A DNA stretch of 64,000 nt from contig NZ_LMGK01000026.1 in NCBI RefSeq assembly GCF_001427125.1, forward strand, positions 1-64,000, read 5' to 3'. A program made the position numbers and the translations under genes. The notes under the pieces are model-generated. The model ran no database searches and was not told the DNA's origin. It saw only the letters and a program-made list of their open reading frames with translations. This document shows positions 50,162 through 59,559 of the stretch, in pieces. Source of the stretch: Pseudomonas sp. Root562 (GTDB taxonomy: Bacteria; Pseudomonadota; Gammaproteobacteria; Pseudomonadales; Pseudomonadaceae). How positions within the stretch are numbered: the first letter of the stretch is position 1; every line of letters starts with the position of its first letter.

Positions 50162-51151
50162 ATGCAAAGCAGCAGCAACCTATTTCCTGTCGCCCTGATC
50201 AGCGCCGAACGGCGTGGCGATCTGAGCGAAGACGTGTATCGCTTGAAGCCGGCCAACAGCCCGGACCCGAGTGTCGAGCTGGCTGTCACCCGTTTGGGCA
50301 TGGCCGATGAGCCTGCCGTACGCGGCGTGCCGGTCATCCTGTTGCATGGCAGTTTTTCCAATCGACGCTTCTGGTTCTCCCCCAAAGGCCTGGGGCTGGG
50401 TGCTCATCTGGCGCGCCTGGGCTTCGATGTGTGGATCGCGGAAATGCGCGGTCACGGCCTGTCCCGGCGCAACCAGGACTATCGCAAGAATCGCGTCGCT
50501 GACTATGCGCGTTACGATCTGCCCGCGATTGGCGCGTTCGTGCGTGAGCAAAGCGGTCAGGTTCCGCACTGGATCGGCCATTCGCTGGGGGGCATTACCC
50601 TGGCGGCGGCGTTGGGCGGTGAATACATCGGCGAGCCGGTGGTGGCCTCCGCTGCGTTTTTTGGCACCCAGGTCAGCCGTACCTACTGGCCGCTGAAGAT
50701 TCCACCCGTGGAGTGGGGCGGGCGCTTCATTCTCAAGCGCTTTGCTCAGTTGTCCGGTTCACGACTCAAGCGCGGCCCGGAGGACGAGCCAATTGGCCTG
50801 GCCCTGGAAAGCATGCGCTGGTATGGCTTGTTCGGGCGCTTCGGCGACGCCGACAAGGACTGGTGGGCCGGGCTCGCCGAGGTGAAGCTGCCGGTGCTTG
50901 TGGTAAGCGCGGCGGGGGATCATCAGGATCCGGCCTGGGCATGCCGCAAGCTGTTCGACCAAGTGGGTTGCGAACACAAGCAATTCATCAATCTGGGGCG
51001 CGAGCAGGGCTTCGGCGACAATTTCGGTCACGTCGAAATGCTGGTCAGCAAAGCTGCACAGGTTGAAGTCTGGCCATTGGTGGCTCGCTGGCTGGCGGAT
51101 CAGCAAACGCCGCTGCTCGGTGAAAAAGCGGTTCTGGCCACGGCAATCTAA
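50162..51151 (+). CDS. Alpha/beta hydrolase
   Basis: 329 residues with an alpha/beta-hydrolase fold: oxyanion region LLHGSFSNRRFW, nucleophile elbow IGHSLGG, and late acid/His candidates in SAAGDHQDPAW and NFGHVEML. No signal peptide. Substrate unknown. ATG 50162 follows AAGAG. Its place between ppsA and rraA is the same in P. aeruginosa. Confidence 0.85.
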   Translation: MQSSSNLFPVALISAERRGDLSEDVYRLKPANSPDPSVELAVTRLGMADEPAVRGVPVILLHGSFSNRRFWFSPKGLGLGAHLARLGFDVWIAEMRGHGLSRRNQDYRKNRVADYARYDLPAIGAFVREQSGQVPHWIGHSLGGITLAAALGGEYIGEPVVASAAFFGTQVSRTYWPLKIPPVEWGGRFILKRFAQLSGSRLKRGPEDEPIGLALESMRWYGLFGRFGDADKDWWAGLAEVKLPVLVVSAAGDHQDPAWACRKLFDQVGCEHKQFINLGREQGFGDNFGHVEMLVSKAAQVEVWPLVARWLADQQTPLLGEKAVLATAI

Positions 51152-51288
51152 GCTGGACGCTCTATCAAGGGCATTTCGCTCTGATCGGCTTGCGGCTAAG
51201 ATATGACGGATTGAGCTGTTCTGGTCATTTTCGATGACTGATTCATCAGTGATGTTCGTGCTGTCTCCCTTATTACAGGAGTTTCTCG

Positions 51289-51780
51289 ATGAACCATTAC
51301 CTCACGCCTGACCTGTGCGACGCCTACCCGGAGCTGGTGCAGGTGCTGGAACCGATGTTCAGCAATTTCGGCGGCCGCGATTCCTTCGGCGGCGAAATCG
51401 TGACCATCAAGTGCTTCGAAGACAACTCTCTGGTCAAGGAGCAAGCCGAACTCAAGGGCAACGGCAAGGTGCTGGTGGTCGATGGAGGCGGTTCCCTGCG
51501 TCGCGCGCTACTGGGCGACATGATCGCCGAGAAAGCCGCCAAAAATGGCTGGGAAGGCCTGGTGATCTACGGTTGCATTCGTGACGTCGACGTCATCGCC
51601 CAAACCGATCTGGGGGTGCAGGCCCTGGCCAGCCACCCGATGAAGACCGACAAGCGCGGTCTCGGCGACCTCAACGTGGCCGTGACTTTCGCTGGCGTGA
51701 CCTTCCATCCCGGCCACTACATCTATGCGGATAACAACGGCGTGATCATCTCGCCCAGCCCGCTGAAAATGCCTGAGTAA
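51289..51780 (+). CDS. rraA: RraA-family protein (RNase E activity regulator / HMG aldolase-like)
   Basis: 163 residues. The glycine-rich core VLVVDGGGSLRRALLGDMIA and the GCIRDVDVIA motif are those of RraA; the same Arg-Asp pair is catalytic in class II 4-hydroxy-4-methyl-2-oxoglutarate aldolases. It could bind RNase E or act as an aldolase; sequence alone does not settle this. A TTACAGGAG ribosome site precedes ATG 51289. Confidence 0.87.
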   Translation: MNHYLTPDLCDAYPELVQVLEPMFSNFGGRDSFGGEIVTIKCFEDNSLVKEQAELKGNGKVLVVDGGGSLRRALLGDMIAEKAAKNGWEGLVIYGCIRDVDVIAQTDLGVQALASHPMKTDKRGLGDLNVAVTFAGVTFHPGHYIYADNNGVIISPSPLKMPE

Positions 51781-51807
51781 AATCCCCGATTGACTGAAGG
51801 AGTGCGG

Positions 51808-52803
51808 ATGTTCGAGGAAGAAAACGCGCAATGGGGGCTGGTCCACGCCCTGGTGCTGGACGGTAAAGGCGGCGCGCGTTCGATAGCCCGGACTGAACTT
51901 GATGAATTGCAGCTGCAGGCTCATGAAAGCCTGTGGCTGCATTGGGATCGCAGTCACCCGCAAACCCAGACATGGTTGCGCAAATCCAGCGGTTTGAGTG
52001 AATTCAGCTGTGATCTGCTGCTGGAAGAGAATACTCGTCCGCGCCTTCTACAGCTTTCCGACAGCGAACTGCTGCTATTTTTGCGTGGAGTCAACCTCAA
52101 TCCGGGGGCTGAGCCTGAAGACATGGTCTCGGTACGGATCTTCGGTTCTGCGAAGCGGGTCATTTCCTTGCGTTTGCGGCCGCTGCGCGCCACCGAAGAA
52201 CTGCTGGTGCAACTGGAGCTGGGCAAGGGACCGAAAACCGCCTCCGAGCTGATTCTCTACATGGCGCAGTACCTGACCAACAAGGTGCAGGATCTGGTCA
52301 GTTGCCTCTCGGAAGTGGTCGATGAGGAAGAAGAAAAGCTCGATACCGACGAACGGTATACACCGGAGCACGGAGCGATCTTGCAGATCCGTCGCCGGGC
52401 CGCTGCGTTGAAGCGCTTTCTCGCTCCGCAGAGGGATATTTTTGCTCAGCTGACACGGCTCAAGTTGCCCTGGTTTGTCGAGGATGATGGCGATTACTGG
52501 AACGAATTGAACAACAGCCTGACCCGCTATCTTGAAGAGCTCGAATTGACCCGAGAGCGCGTGGGGCTTGTGTTGGAGGCCGAAGACCGGCGATTGAGCG
52601 TGCGCATGAATCGCACGATGTATCGCTTCGGCGTCATCACCGGGATCTTTTTGCCGATGAGTTTTTTGACCGGGCTTTTGGGCATCAACGTCGGCGGCAT
52701 TCCATTTTCCGCGAGCCCGTATGGTTTCCTGATCGCGTGCCTGTTGGTGGTTTCGGTGGCGTTGGGGCAGTGGTGGTTATACCGACGTTTGCGCTGGGTC
52801 TGA
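51808..52803 (+). CDS. cmaX: CorA/ZntB-family divalent cation transporter CmaX
   Basis: 331 residues: a cytoplasmic funnel domain (1-265) with a long helix, then two C-terminal membrane helices. The pore motif is GLLGINVGG, that is GIN as in ZntB-like members rather than the GMN of Mg2+-type CorA. First gene of the cmaX-crfX-cmpX-sigX-oprF cluster known in Pseudomonas. AAGGAG lies upstream of ATG 51808. Confidence 0.87.
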   Translation: MFEEENAQWGLVHALVLDGKGGARSIARTELDELQLQAHESLWLHWDRSHPQTQTWLRKSSGLSEFSCDLLLEENTRPRLLQLSDSELLLFLRGVNLNPGAEPEDMVSVRIFGSAKRVISLRLRPLRATEELLVQLELGKGPKTASELILYMAQYLTNKVQDLVSCLSEVVDEEEEKLDTDERYTPEHGAILQIRRRAAALKRFLAPQRDIFAQLTRLKLPWFVEDDGDYWNELNNSLTRYLEELELTRERVGLVLEAEDRRLSVRMNRTMYRFGVITGIFLPMSFLTGLLGINVGGIPFSASPYGFLIACLLVVSVALGQWWLYRRLRWV

Positions 52804-52866
52804 TGGAGAGCCATGTGACCCGAGCAAATTTCACCGCGTCTTTCACAGACATCACGAGAGGTGCGT

Positions 52867-53115
52867 ATGCACGATCCGTTTGAACAGTCTTTGCGTGACA
52901 TGCTCAAGGCCTCGCCGTCGACCCGGGACGACGATGCATGCCTGGGGCGCGTACTGAAAACCGCCAACCGCCAGGTCGGCGCCGGTGATCTGTTCAGCCT
53001 GCTGGGCCGTTGGTTGCCCGCGCTGATGATCGCCCTGAATAACGGATCGGCCCACATCGCGCCGGTGTCCCGTCTTCGTAAACCTACCGCTCGCACTGCT
53101 GATAAGGCTGATTGA
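52867..53115 (+). CDS. crfX: Small CrfX-type protein
   Basis: 82 residues, soluble overall with one mildly hydrophobic stretch (LGRWLPALMIALNN). Identified by position between cmaX and cmpX. Its function is unknown; it belongs to the sigX region. ATG 52867 follows GAGAGG; GTG 52861 is possible. Its stop is 2 nt before the cmpX start. Confidence 0.75.
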   Translation: MHDPFEQSLRDMLKASPSTRDDDACLGRVLKTANRQVGAGDLFSLLGRWLPALMIALNNGSAHIAPVSRLRKPTARTADKAD

Positions 53116-53117
53116 AT

Positions 53118-53942
53118 ATGGAACTTGATCTCTGGACACAGAGCCTCGTCACTGCAATGACTGCGTTATGGACCAAGATTGCCAACTTCATTCCGAACCT
53201 GTTCGGCGCACTGGTTGTGCTGCTGTTGGGCTTTGTCGTGGCCAAGTTGCTGGACACGCTGCTTTCGAAGTTGCTCGCCAAGCTCGGCCTGGATCGCCTG
53301 ATGGGCGGCACCGGTCTGACCAAGCTGCTGTCCCGCGCCGGGCTGCAAGTACCGATCTCCACATTGATCGGAAAAATCGTCTATTGGTTCGTTCTGCTGA
53401 TTTTTCTGGTTTCTGCCGCAGAATCCCTTGGACTTGAGAGAGTTTCAGCTACGCTGGATATGCTAGCGCTGTATTTGCCTAAGGTATTCGGCGCCGCGCT
53501 GGTGTTGCTGGTGGGTGTATTACTGGCGCAACTGGCCAATGGGCTGGTGCGTGGAGCGGCAGAAGGCGTAGGACTGGACTACGCTTCCGGGTTGGGGCGA
53601 ATTGCCCAGGGCCTGGTGATCATCATCAGCATCTCGGTGGCGATCAGTCAGTTGGAGGTCAAGACTGACCTGCTCAATCACGTGATCGTGATCGTTTTGA
53701 TTACCGTTGGTCTGGCAGTTGCGCTGGCCATGGGTTTGGGAAGTCGGGAAATTGCGGGTCAGATTCTTGCGGGAATCTATGTGCGTGAGTTGTATGAGGT
53801 TGGGCAACAAGTGCGAGTTGGAGAGGTCGAAGGGCAGATCGAAGAGATCGGCACGGTTAAAACCACATTGCTGACCGATGAGGGTGAGCTAGTCTCTCTT
53901 TCCAATCGGATCCTGCTTGAGCAGCATGTGAGTAGCCGCTAA
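53118..53942 (+). CDS. cmpX: MscS-related mechanosensitive channel protein CmpX
   Basis: 274 residues with an N-terminal amphipathic segment and about four to five membrane helices (for example FGALVVLLLGFVVAKLL). A C-terminal soluble part has a short MscS-like beta domain (VRVGEVEGQIEEIGTVKTTL). In P. aeruginosa it influences sigX expression and envelope state. Downstream of crfX by 2 nt. Confidence 0.87.
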   Translation: MELDLWTQSLVTAMTALWTKIANFIPNLFGALVVLLLGFVVAKLLDTLLSKLLAKLGLDRLMGGTGLTKLLSRAGLQVPISTLIGKIVYWFVLLIFLVSAAESLGLERVSATLDMLALYLPKVFGAALVLLVGVLLAQLANGLVRGAAEGVGLDYASGLGRIAQGLVIIISISVAISQLEVKTDLLNHVIVIVLITVGLAVALAMGLGSREIAGQILAGIYVRELYEVGQQVRVGEVEGQIEEIGTVKTTLLTDEGELVSLSNRILLEQHVSSR

Positions 53943-54032
53943 CCCGGCAAACCCTGCTAATGTATGCCGCCGCAAAATGCCGCCTGATGCTGGCTGCGGC
54001 GGACATTGACCTGACTGTCGGCCCGACTTGTT

Positions 54033-54623
54033 TTGAATAAAGCCCAATCGCTATCCATGCGCTACGACCCCCGCGAGCTCTCTGATGAGGAGTTGGTCGC
54101 GCGCTCGCATTCCGAGCTGTTTCACGTAACGCGCGCCTATGAAGAATTGATGCGGCGTTACCAACGAACATTATTTAACGTCTGTGCACGATATCTCGGG
54201 AACGATCGCGACGCAGACGATGTCTGTCAGGAAGTCATGTTGAAGGTGCTGTACGGCCTGAAGAACTTCGAAGGCAAATCCAAGTTCAAGACATGGCTGT
54301 ATAGCATCACGTACAACGAGTGCATTACGCAGTATCGGAAGGAACGGCGAAAGCGTCGCTTGATGGACGCATTGAGTCTGGACCCCCTCGAAGAAGCGTC
54401 TGAAGAAAAGGCGCCGAAACCCGAGGAGAAGGGTGGACTTGATCGCTGGCTGGTGTATGTGAATCCGATTGACCGTGAAATTCTGGTGCTACGATTTGTC
54501 GCAGAGCTGGAGTTTCAGGAGATCGCAGACATCATGCATATGGGCTTGAGTGCAACAAAAATGCGGTACAAACGCGCTCTAGATAAATTGCGTGAGAAAT
54601 TTGCAGGCATTGCTGAAACTTAG
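54033..54623 (+). CDS. sigX: ECF sigma factor SigX
   Basis: 196 residues of ECF type. Region 2 is RYQRTLFNVCARYLGNDRDA ... DDVCQEVMLKV, and region 4 is EFQEIADIMHMGLSATKMRY. The linker is acidic (EEASEEKAPKPEEK). It responds to envelope and osmotic conditions, directs part of oprF transcription and affects fatty-acid synthesis in Pseudomonas. Start TTG 54033 (MNKAQSLS) gives the conserved N-terminus but has no clear ribosome site; ATG 54057 is the alternative. It has no adjacent anti-sigma gene. Base composition is AT-richer than its neighbours. Confidence 0.93.
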   Translation: MNKAQSLSMRYDPRELSDEELVARSHSELFHVTRAYEELMRRYQRTLFNVCARYLGNDRDADDVCQEVMLKVLYGLKNFEGKSKFKTWLYSITYNECITQYRKERRKRRLMDALSLDPLEEASEEKAPKPEEKGGLDRWLVYVNPIDREILVLRFVAELEFQEIADIMHMGLSATKMRYKRALDKLREKFAGIAET

Positions 54624-54649
54624 TTCGGCGCAAATATCTCTTACGTGTA

Positions 54650-54671
54650 GGCAAGTTCTGATAGACTTGCC
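54650..54671 (+). other. Hairpin between sigX and oprF
   Basis: GGCAAGT and ACTTGCC arms with an 8-nt loop, no T-run. It lies in the oprF upstream region and could be a partial terminator or a leader structure. Confidence 0.4.
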
Positions 54672-54730
54672 GCCGAGTTGTCCCCCGGTTTGCGGGACTG
54701 CTTCACAATCACCAGATGGGGATTTAACGG

Positions 54731-55765
54731 ATGAAACTGAAAAACACCTTGGGCTTGGCCATTGGTTCTCTTATTGCCGCCACTTCGTTCGGCGCTCTGG
54801 CACAGGGCCAAGGCGCAGTTGAAATCGAAGGCTTCGCAAAGAAAGAGTACTTTGACAGCACTCGCAACTTCAAAAACGACGGCAACCTGTTCGGTGGTTC
54901 GGTTGGTTACTTCCTGACCGACGACGTTGAACTGCGTCTGGCCTACGACGAAGTGCATAACGTACGTGCCGACGACGGCAAGAACGTGAAGGGCGCCAAC
55001 ACCGCTCTGGACGCTCTGTACCACTTCAACAACCCAGGCGACATGCTGCGTCCTTACGTCTCGGCCGGTTTCTCCGACCAGAGCATCGACCAGAACGGTT
55101 CGAACGGTCGTGACCGTTCCACCTTCGCCAACGTTGGTGGCGGCGCCAAGCTGTACTTCACCGACAACTTCTACGCCCGTGCCGGCGTTGAAGCTCAGTA
55201 CAACATCGACCAGGGCAACACCGAGTGGGCTCCTAGCGTCGGTATCGGTGTGAACTTCGGTGGCGGCTCCAAGCCTGCTGCTGCTCCAGTTCCAGCACCA
55301 GCTGAAGTTTGCTCCGACAGCGACAACGATGGCGTTTGCGACAACGTTGACAAGTGCCCTGACACCCCAGCCAACGTAACTGTTGACGCTGATGGCTGCC
55401 CAGCAGTTGCTGAAGTTGTTCGTGTTGAGCTGGACGTGAAATTCGACTTCGACAAGTCGGTAGTCAAGCCAAACAGCTACGGCGACATCAAGAACCTGGC
55501 TGACTTCATGAAGCAGTACCCATCCACCACCACTACTGTTGAAGGTCACACTGACTCCGTCGGTCCTGACGCTTACAACCAGAAACTGTCCGAGCGTCGT
55601 GCAAACGCCGTTAAGCAAGTTCTGACCAACCAGTACGGTGTTGAATCGTCCCGCGTTCAGTCTGTTGGCTACGGCGAATCCCGCCCAGTTGCTGACAACA
55701 AGACTGAAGATGGTCGCGCTGTAAACCGTCGCGTAGAAGCGCAGGTTGAAGCTCAAGCTAAGTAA
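54731..55765 (+). CDS. oprF: Major outer-membrane porin OprF
   Basis: 344 residues. A Sec signal peptide (about 1-24, FGALAQG) precedes an eight-strand beta-barrel (about 25-180), a Pro/Ala hinge (AAAPVPAPA) and a cysteine-bearing linker with a DSDNDGVCDNVDKCPDTP calcium-like motif. A C-terminal OmpA-like peptidoglycan-binding domain follows (FDFDKSVVKP, GHTDSVG, NRRVEAQVE). It is the general porin and cell-wall anchor. Codon use shows the bias of a very highly expressed gene. Confidence 0.97.
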   Translation: MKLKNTLGLAIGSLIAATSFGALAQGQGAVEIEGFAKKEYFDSTRNFKNDGNLFGGSVGYFLTDDVELRLAYDEVHNVRADDGKNVKGANTALDALYHFNNPGDMLRPYVSAGFSDQSIDQNGSNGRDRSTFANVGGGAKLYFTDNFYARAGVEAQYNIDQGNTEWAPSVGIGVNFGGGSKPAAAPVPAPAEVCSDSDNDGVCDNVDKCPDTPANVTVDADGCPAVAEVVRVELDVKFDFDKSVVKPNSYGDIKNLADFMKQYPSTTTTVEGHTDSVGPDAYNQKLSERRANAVKQVLTNQYGVESSRVQSVGYGESRPVADNKTEDGRAVNRRVEAQVEAQAK

Positions 55766-55782
55766 TTAGCCCGCAGCTGCGA

Positions 55783-55814
55783 GAAAAGCCCGGCTCAGGC
55801 CGGGCTTTTCTTTG
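55783..55814 (+). terminator. Rho-independent terminator of oprF
   Basis: AAAAGCCCGGC-TCA-GGCCGGGCTTTTC stem with T-rich end; the A-run on the left makes it potentially active for the convergent cobA too. Confidence 0.93.
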
Positions 55815-55850
55815 TCTGCGATTTGGTCGGAGCGGAGTAAGTCGGGGGAT

Positions 55851-56606
55851 TCAGGCCAGTCCATCGGCTGTGATCGCGGGGAAATCACAGTGTTGCACGG
55901 CACGGGCCGCCACGCTGCCGATCACCAGGATCGCCGGGCTCTTCAGTTCGAAACGACGGGCGTCAGACTCCATTGCCGCCAGATCACTGCGGCATTCGCG
56001 CTGATGGGGCAACGACGCGTTTTCAATCATTGCCACTGGCGTGTTTACCGCCATGCCTCCGGCCAGCAGTTGCTGGCGAATTTCACTGAGCTTGGCCACA
56101 CCCATGTAAATCACCAGCGTCGTACCGCCCTGGGCCAGTGCCTGCCAGTTCAGGCTGCTGCCGTCCTGGGTATGCGCGGTGACCAGTGTCACCCCGCGCG
56201 CTACACCGCGTAGCGTCAACGGGATATCGCATTGCGTGGCGCCAGCGAGCCCGGCCGTGATGCCGTTGACCAGTTCCACCTCAACCCCGCGCTCACGCAG
56301 CCACTGCGCTTCTTCACCGCCGCGTCCGAAAATGCACGGATCACCCCCCTTGAGTCGCACCACGCATTTACCCTGACGCGCGTAACGCAGCATCAAGCGA
56401 TGAATGAACGCTTGCGGCGTGGACCGGCATCCGCCGCGTTTACCCACGGGAATGATTCGCGCCTGCTGGCAATGTTCGAGGACCGCGGCATTCACCAGGT
56501 CATCGATCAGCACCACATCCGCTTCCCTCAGTGCCCTTGCAGCCTTGAGAGTCAACAGTTCCGGATCACCCGGGCCCGCGCCCACCAGCCAGACTTTTGC
56601 GCTCAT
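55851..56606 (-). CDS. cobA: Uroporphyrinogen-III C-methyltransferase
   Basis: 251 residues, SAM-dependent, makes precorrin-2 for sirohaem and cobalamin. Motifs: VGAGPGDPELLTLKA at the N-terminus and VRLKGGDPCIFGRGGEE. No CysG-type dehydrogenase domain. It is the last gene of the nasA-kinase-cobA set, in keeping with a need for sirohaem in nitrite reductase. GAGG precedes the ATG at 56604-56606. Confidence 0.94.
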   Translation of the reverse strand: MSAKVWLVGAGPGDPELLTLKAARALREADVVLIDDLVNAAVLEHCQQARIIPVGKRGGCRSTPQAFIHRLMLRYARQGKCVVRLKGGDPCIFGRGGEEAQWLRERGVEVELVNGITAGLAGATQCDIPLTLRGVARGVTLVTAHTQDGSSLNWQALAQGGTTLVIYMGVAKLSEIRQQLLAGGMAVNTPVAMIENASLPHQRECRSDLAAMESDARRFELKSPAILVIGSVAARAVQHCDFPAITADGLA

Positions 56607-56626
56607 CGTGTGTTCCTCAGTTGAAA

Positions 56627-58297
56627 TCAGCCATGAAATACCGCAAACAACAGCACCAGATTCGCCAGCAGCGACATCAGCGCCAACGACCGCCACACCT
56701 TCAGCGGTTCGCGTTCCAGCAGCGGGCGAGGGCGCACATTCAAGCTGTGCCGCTCGCCTTGTTCGATCAGCAGCAGCCATTCCTCCGCCGTTTCAAAACG
56801 TTGACCAGGATCGGCGGCAACCGCGCGTTCCAGGCTTTGTGTCATCCATTCCGGCAGATCGGGGCGATAGCGGCTGGCGCTGACTGGCCTGCCGAACCGT
56901 GGTCGTTGGAACGCTTCGATTTCGCCATAGGGAAAATGCCCGGTCAGCAGATAAAACAACGTCACGCCGACCGCATACAGGTCCTGTTGCGGTGTCGGCG
57001 GTTCGCCGCGAAATGCTTCCGGCGCAATGAAACTGGGCGTTCCGGGAAGAGCAGCGGGCTGGTCTTCAGACAGGCCGGGACAGAAGGCGAGGCCGAAGTC
57101 CAGCAAGCGCAGTTCGCCGTCGTCACTGAGCAGCAGGTTTTCCGGTTTGATATCGCGGTGGAAAATCTGCCGTCGGTGCAACATTCCGAGCGCTTTGAGC
57201 AGGCGTTCAGCCAGGTCCTGCCACTGAGCCAGCGGCAGCGGTCCGGTCTGCGAATGCAGTTGCGCCAGGGTCGTCCCGGAGTATTCGCGCATCACGTAGT
57301 ACAAATGCTGACGCTGGCTGGCGGCATGCACCTCAGGAAAATGCCGACCGGCCACGCGTTTGAGAAACCATTCCTCCGACAGCAAGGCTTGCCCGGCCTG
57401 GTGATCGTCGTGCAGATGGCCGGGCAAGGTTTTCAACAGCCACGGTTGTTGCTGGCTGTCACGCACGCGATAAAGCAACGACTGCTGGCTCTGGCCAAGT
57501 ATCCCTTCCACTTGCCAGCCTTCGAATTGCTGTCCAGGCTTCAGCGGTGGCGGCAGGGGCCATTGCTGCAGGTGAATCAAGGCATCACCGATACTGCTTT
57601 CACCGAGGCCATCGACTCGCACCAGCAGGGCACTGGCGTTGTCTTGGCTGCCGGCCAGATGCGCTGCATGAACCAGCGTCTGCGCAGCGCTATCGAGGTC
57701 CGGCTGATCACGCAGGATCGCAGCAATGGTGGTGTCGCCCAGGACCGCCCAGATCCCATCGCTGAGCAGCACGAAGCTCTCATCGAGGCGCAATTCACCG
57801 TCTAGGAAATCCAGCACCAGGTGTTGATCCAGTCCAAGTGCCCGCTTGAGCACATGCTGCATGCCCGGCTGATCCCAGACGTGATCCTCGCTGATGCGCT
57901 GCAATTGATCGGCGTGCCAGCGATACACCCGGCAATCACCGACGTGAGCCAGGGTAAATCGCCTGCCACGCAGCACCAGGGCGCTCACAGTGGTCAATAG
58001 CGGTTGTCCGCCACCGTTGGCCTGCAGCCAGCGGTTTTGCGCCAGCAGCAGGCGATCAAGGGCTTGTGCGACGCCCCAGGTTTCCGGGGTGGCGTAGTAG
58101 TCCAGCGCCAGCGCCTGCAATGTCGATCGGGCGGCCAGGCCACCATCGGCGCACTGGCTGACGCCGTCGGCGATGGCGAACAGGTAGCCCTTGCTCGCCG
58201 CCAGTGCCGGGGCGGGCGTGACCAGACGCAAGGCGTCCTGATTCTCTTCGCGAGGGCCGGTGGCGCTGGCTTCAGCGAAGCTCAATTGCAGGCTCAT
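56627..58297 (-). CDS. Fused PP2C-type phosphatase and Ser/Thr protein kinase
   Basis: 556 residues with opposing activities. The N-terminal PP2C-like domain (about 1-235) has metal-site motifs ENQDA, FAIADGVS, HVGDCRVYR and GSQDNASALL. The C-terminal Hanks-type kinase (about 255-520) has HRDIKPENLL, DFGLAF and SFIAPEAFRG; its glycine loop is poor (GILGQSQQSLLY). One C-terminal membrane helix ends the chain. It sits within the nitrate-assimilation genes in Pseudomonas, 8 nt after nasA and 20 nt before cobA. Its target is unknown. Confidence 0.88.
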   Translation of the reverse strand: MSLQLSFAEASATGPREENQDALRLVTPAPALAASKGYLFAIADGVSQCADGGLAARSTLQALALDYYATPETWGVAQALDRLLLAQNRWLQANGGGQPLLTTVSALVLRGRRFTLAHVGDCRVYRWHADQLQRISEDHVWDQPGMQHVLKRALGLDQHLVLDFLDGELRLDESFVLLSDGIWAVLGDTTIAAILRDQPDLDSAAQTLVHAAHLAGSQDNASALLVRVDGLGESSIGDALIHLQQWPLPPPLKPGQQFEGWQVEGILGQSQQSLLYRVRDSQQQPWLLKTLPGHLHDDHQAGQALLSEEWFLKRVAGRHFPEVHAASQRQHLYYVMREYSGTTLAQLHSQTGPLPLAQWQDLAERLLKALGMLHRRQIFHRDIKPENLLLSDDGELRLLDFGLAFCPGLSEDQPAALPGTPSFIAPEAFRGEPPTPQQDLYAVGVTLFYLLTGHFPYGEIEAFQRPRFGRPVSASRYRPDLPEWMTQSLERAVAADPGQRFETAEEWLLLIEQGERHSLNVRPRPLLEREPLKVWRSLALMSLLANLVLLFAVFHG

Positions 58298-58305
58298 TTA
58301 AGACC

Positions 58306-59517
58306 TCAAACCCGCGCAGCGGTCACGGCTGCCGAACCCCAGGTGGTTCTCCAGCGACGTTTCACGCCGTGCAGGCCAAACCACGCGAGCACCGCCAGAC
58401 TGGCGAACAGCCACAGTGCCAGCTGGTAACTGCCGGTGCTTTGTTTGATTGCGCCCATGCCTGCTGCCAAGGCAAAACCACCGATGCCGCCAGCCATGCC
58501 GATCAGACCGGTCATAACCCCGATTTCGCGGCGAAAACGCTGAGGGACCAACTGGAAAACCGCACCGTTGCCTGCACCCAGGCCAAGCATGGTGCAGACG
58601 AAAAGCGCCAGGGCGGCATAGGAGCTTGGCAAGTTGAAGCCGACGGCCGCAATGCAGATCGCCGCCACGGTGTACATCCCCAGCAAGGTGCGGATGCCGC
58701 CGAAGCGATCCGCCAGAGCACCGCCCAGCGGACGCATCAGACTGCCACCGAATACGCAGGCGGCGGTGTAGTAACCCGCGGTGACCGGGTTCAGGCCGTA
58801 TTGGTCGTTGAAGTAGCCGGGCAGTGCGCTGGCCAGGCCGATGAAACCGCCGAAGGTCACGCTGTAGAAGAACATGAACCACCAGCTGTCGCGGTCGCCC
58901 AGGGCTTTGAAGTAATCGGCCATTGACTTGGCTTTGGGCCGTTCAGGGGCATTCTTGGCCAGCCAGGCGAACACGATCAGTGTCAGGATCAACGGGATCA
59001 GCGCGAAGCCGAACACGTTGCTCCAGCCAAACGCCGCTGCCAGCACCGGCGCAATCAGCGCGGCAAGGACGGTGCCCGAGTTGCCCGCACCCGCGATGCC
59101 CATGGCTTTGCCCTGGTGCTGCGGCGGGTACCATTGCGACGCCAGAGGCAGGGCCACGGCGAAGGACGCGCCCGCCATGCCGAGGAACAGTCCCAGCAGC
59201 AGCGCTTGCTCGTAACTGTGGATGCCGAGTTTCCAGGCACCGAACAGGGCGCAGATGACGATGACTTGCCCGATCAGGCCGGCAGTTTTGGGAGACAGGC
59301 GATCAGCCAGCATGCCCATTACAAACCGCAGTACGGCACCGGCCAGAATCGGCGTAGCGACGACAAGCCCGCGCTGTTGAGTGGTCAGGTGCAAGTCACC
59401 GGCGATCTGCACTGCCAGGGGGCCGAGCAGGTACCAGACCATGAAGCTCAGGTCGAAGTAGAGGAACGCCGCGAACAGGGTTGGGGTATGGCCGGATTTC
59501 CAGAAGCTTGAATTCAT
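58306..59517 (-). CDS. nasA: Nitrate/nitrite transporter (NarK/NasA, MFS)
   Basis: 403 residues with twelve membrane helices. Nitrate signatures are present: GMAGASFAVALPLASQWYPP in TM5 and a GLGAGNGAVFQLVPQRF motif in the second half. It imports nitrate for assimilation. The start ATG 59515-59517 follows a leader of about 130 nt with ANTAR-type hairpins and a terminator, under a sigma-54-type promoter. Confidence 0.92.
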   Translation of the reverse strand: MNSSFWKSGHTPTLFAAFLYFDLSFMVWYLLGPLAVQIAGDLHLTTQQRGLVVATPILAGAVLRFVMGMLADRLSPKTAGLIGQVIVICALFGAWKLGIHSYEQALLLGLFLGMAGASFAVALPLASQWYPPQHQGKAMGIAGAGNSGTVLAALIAPVLAAAFGWSNVFGFALIPLILTLIVFAWLAKNAPERPKAKSMADYFKALGDRDSWWFMFFYSVTFGGFIGLASALPGYFNDQYGLNPVTAGYYTAACVFGGSLMRPLGGALADRFGGIRTLLGMYTVAAICIAAVGFNLPSSYAALALFVCTMLGLGAGNGAVFQLVPQRFRREIGVMTGLIGMAGGIGGFALAAGMGAIKQSTGSYQLALWLFASLAVLAWFGLHGVKRRWRTTWGSAAVTAARV

Positions 59518-59559
59518 CGCGCACCTCAGCTGATAGGAGTCTCGAACGGGAGCCAAAAC

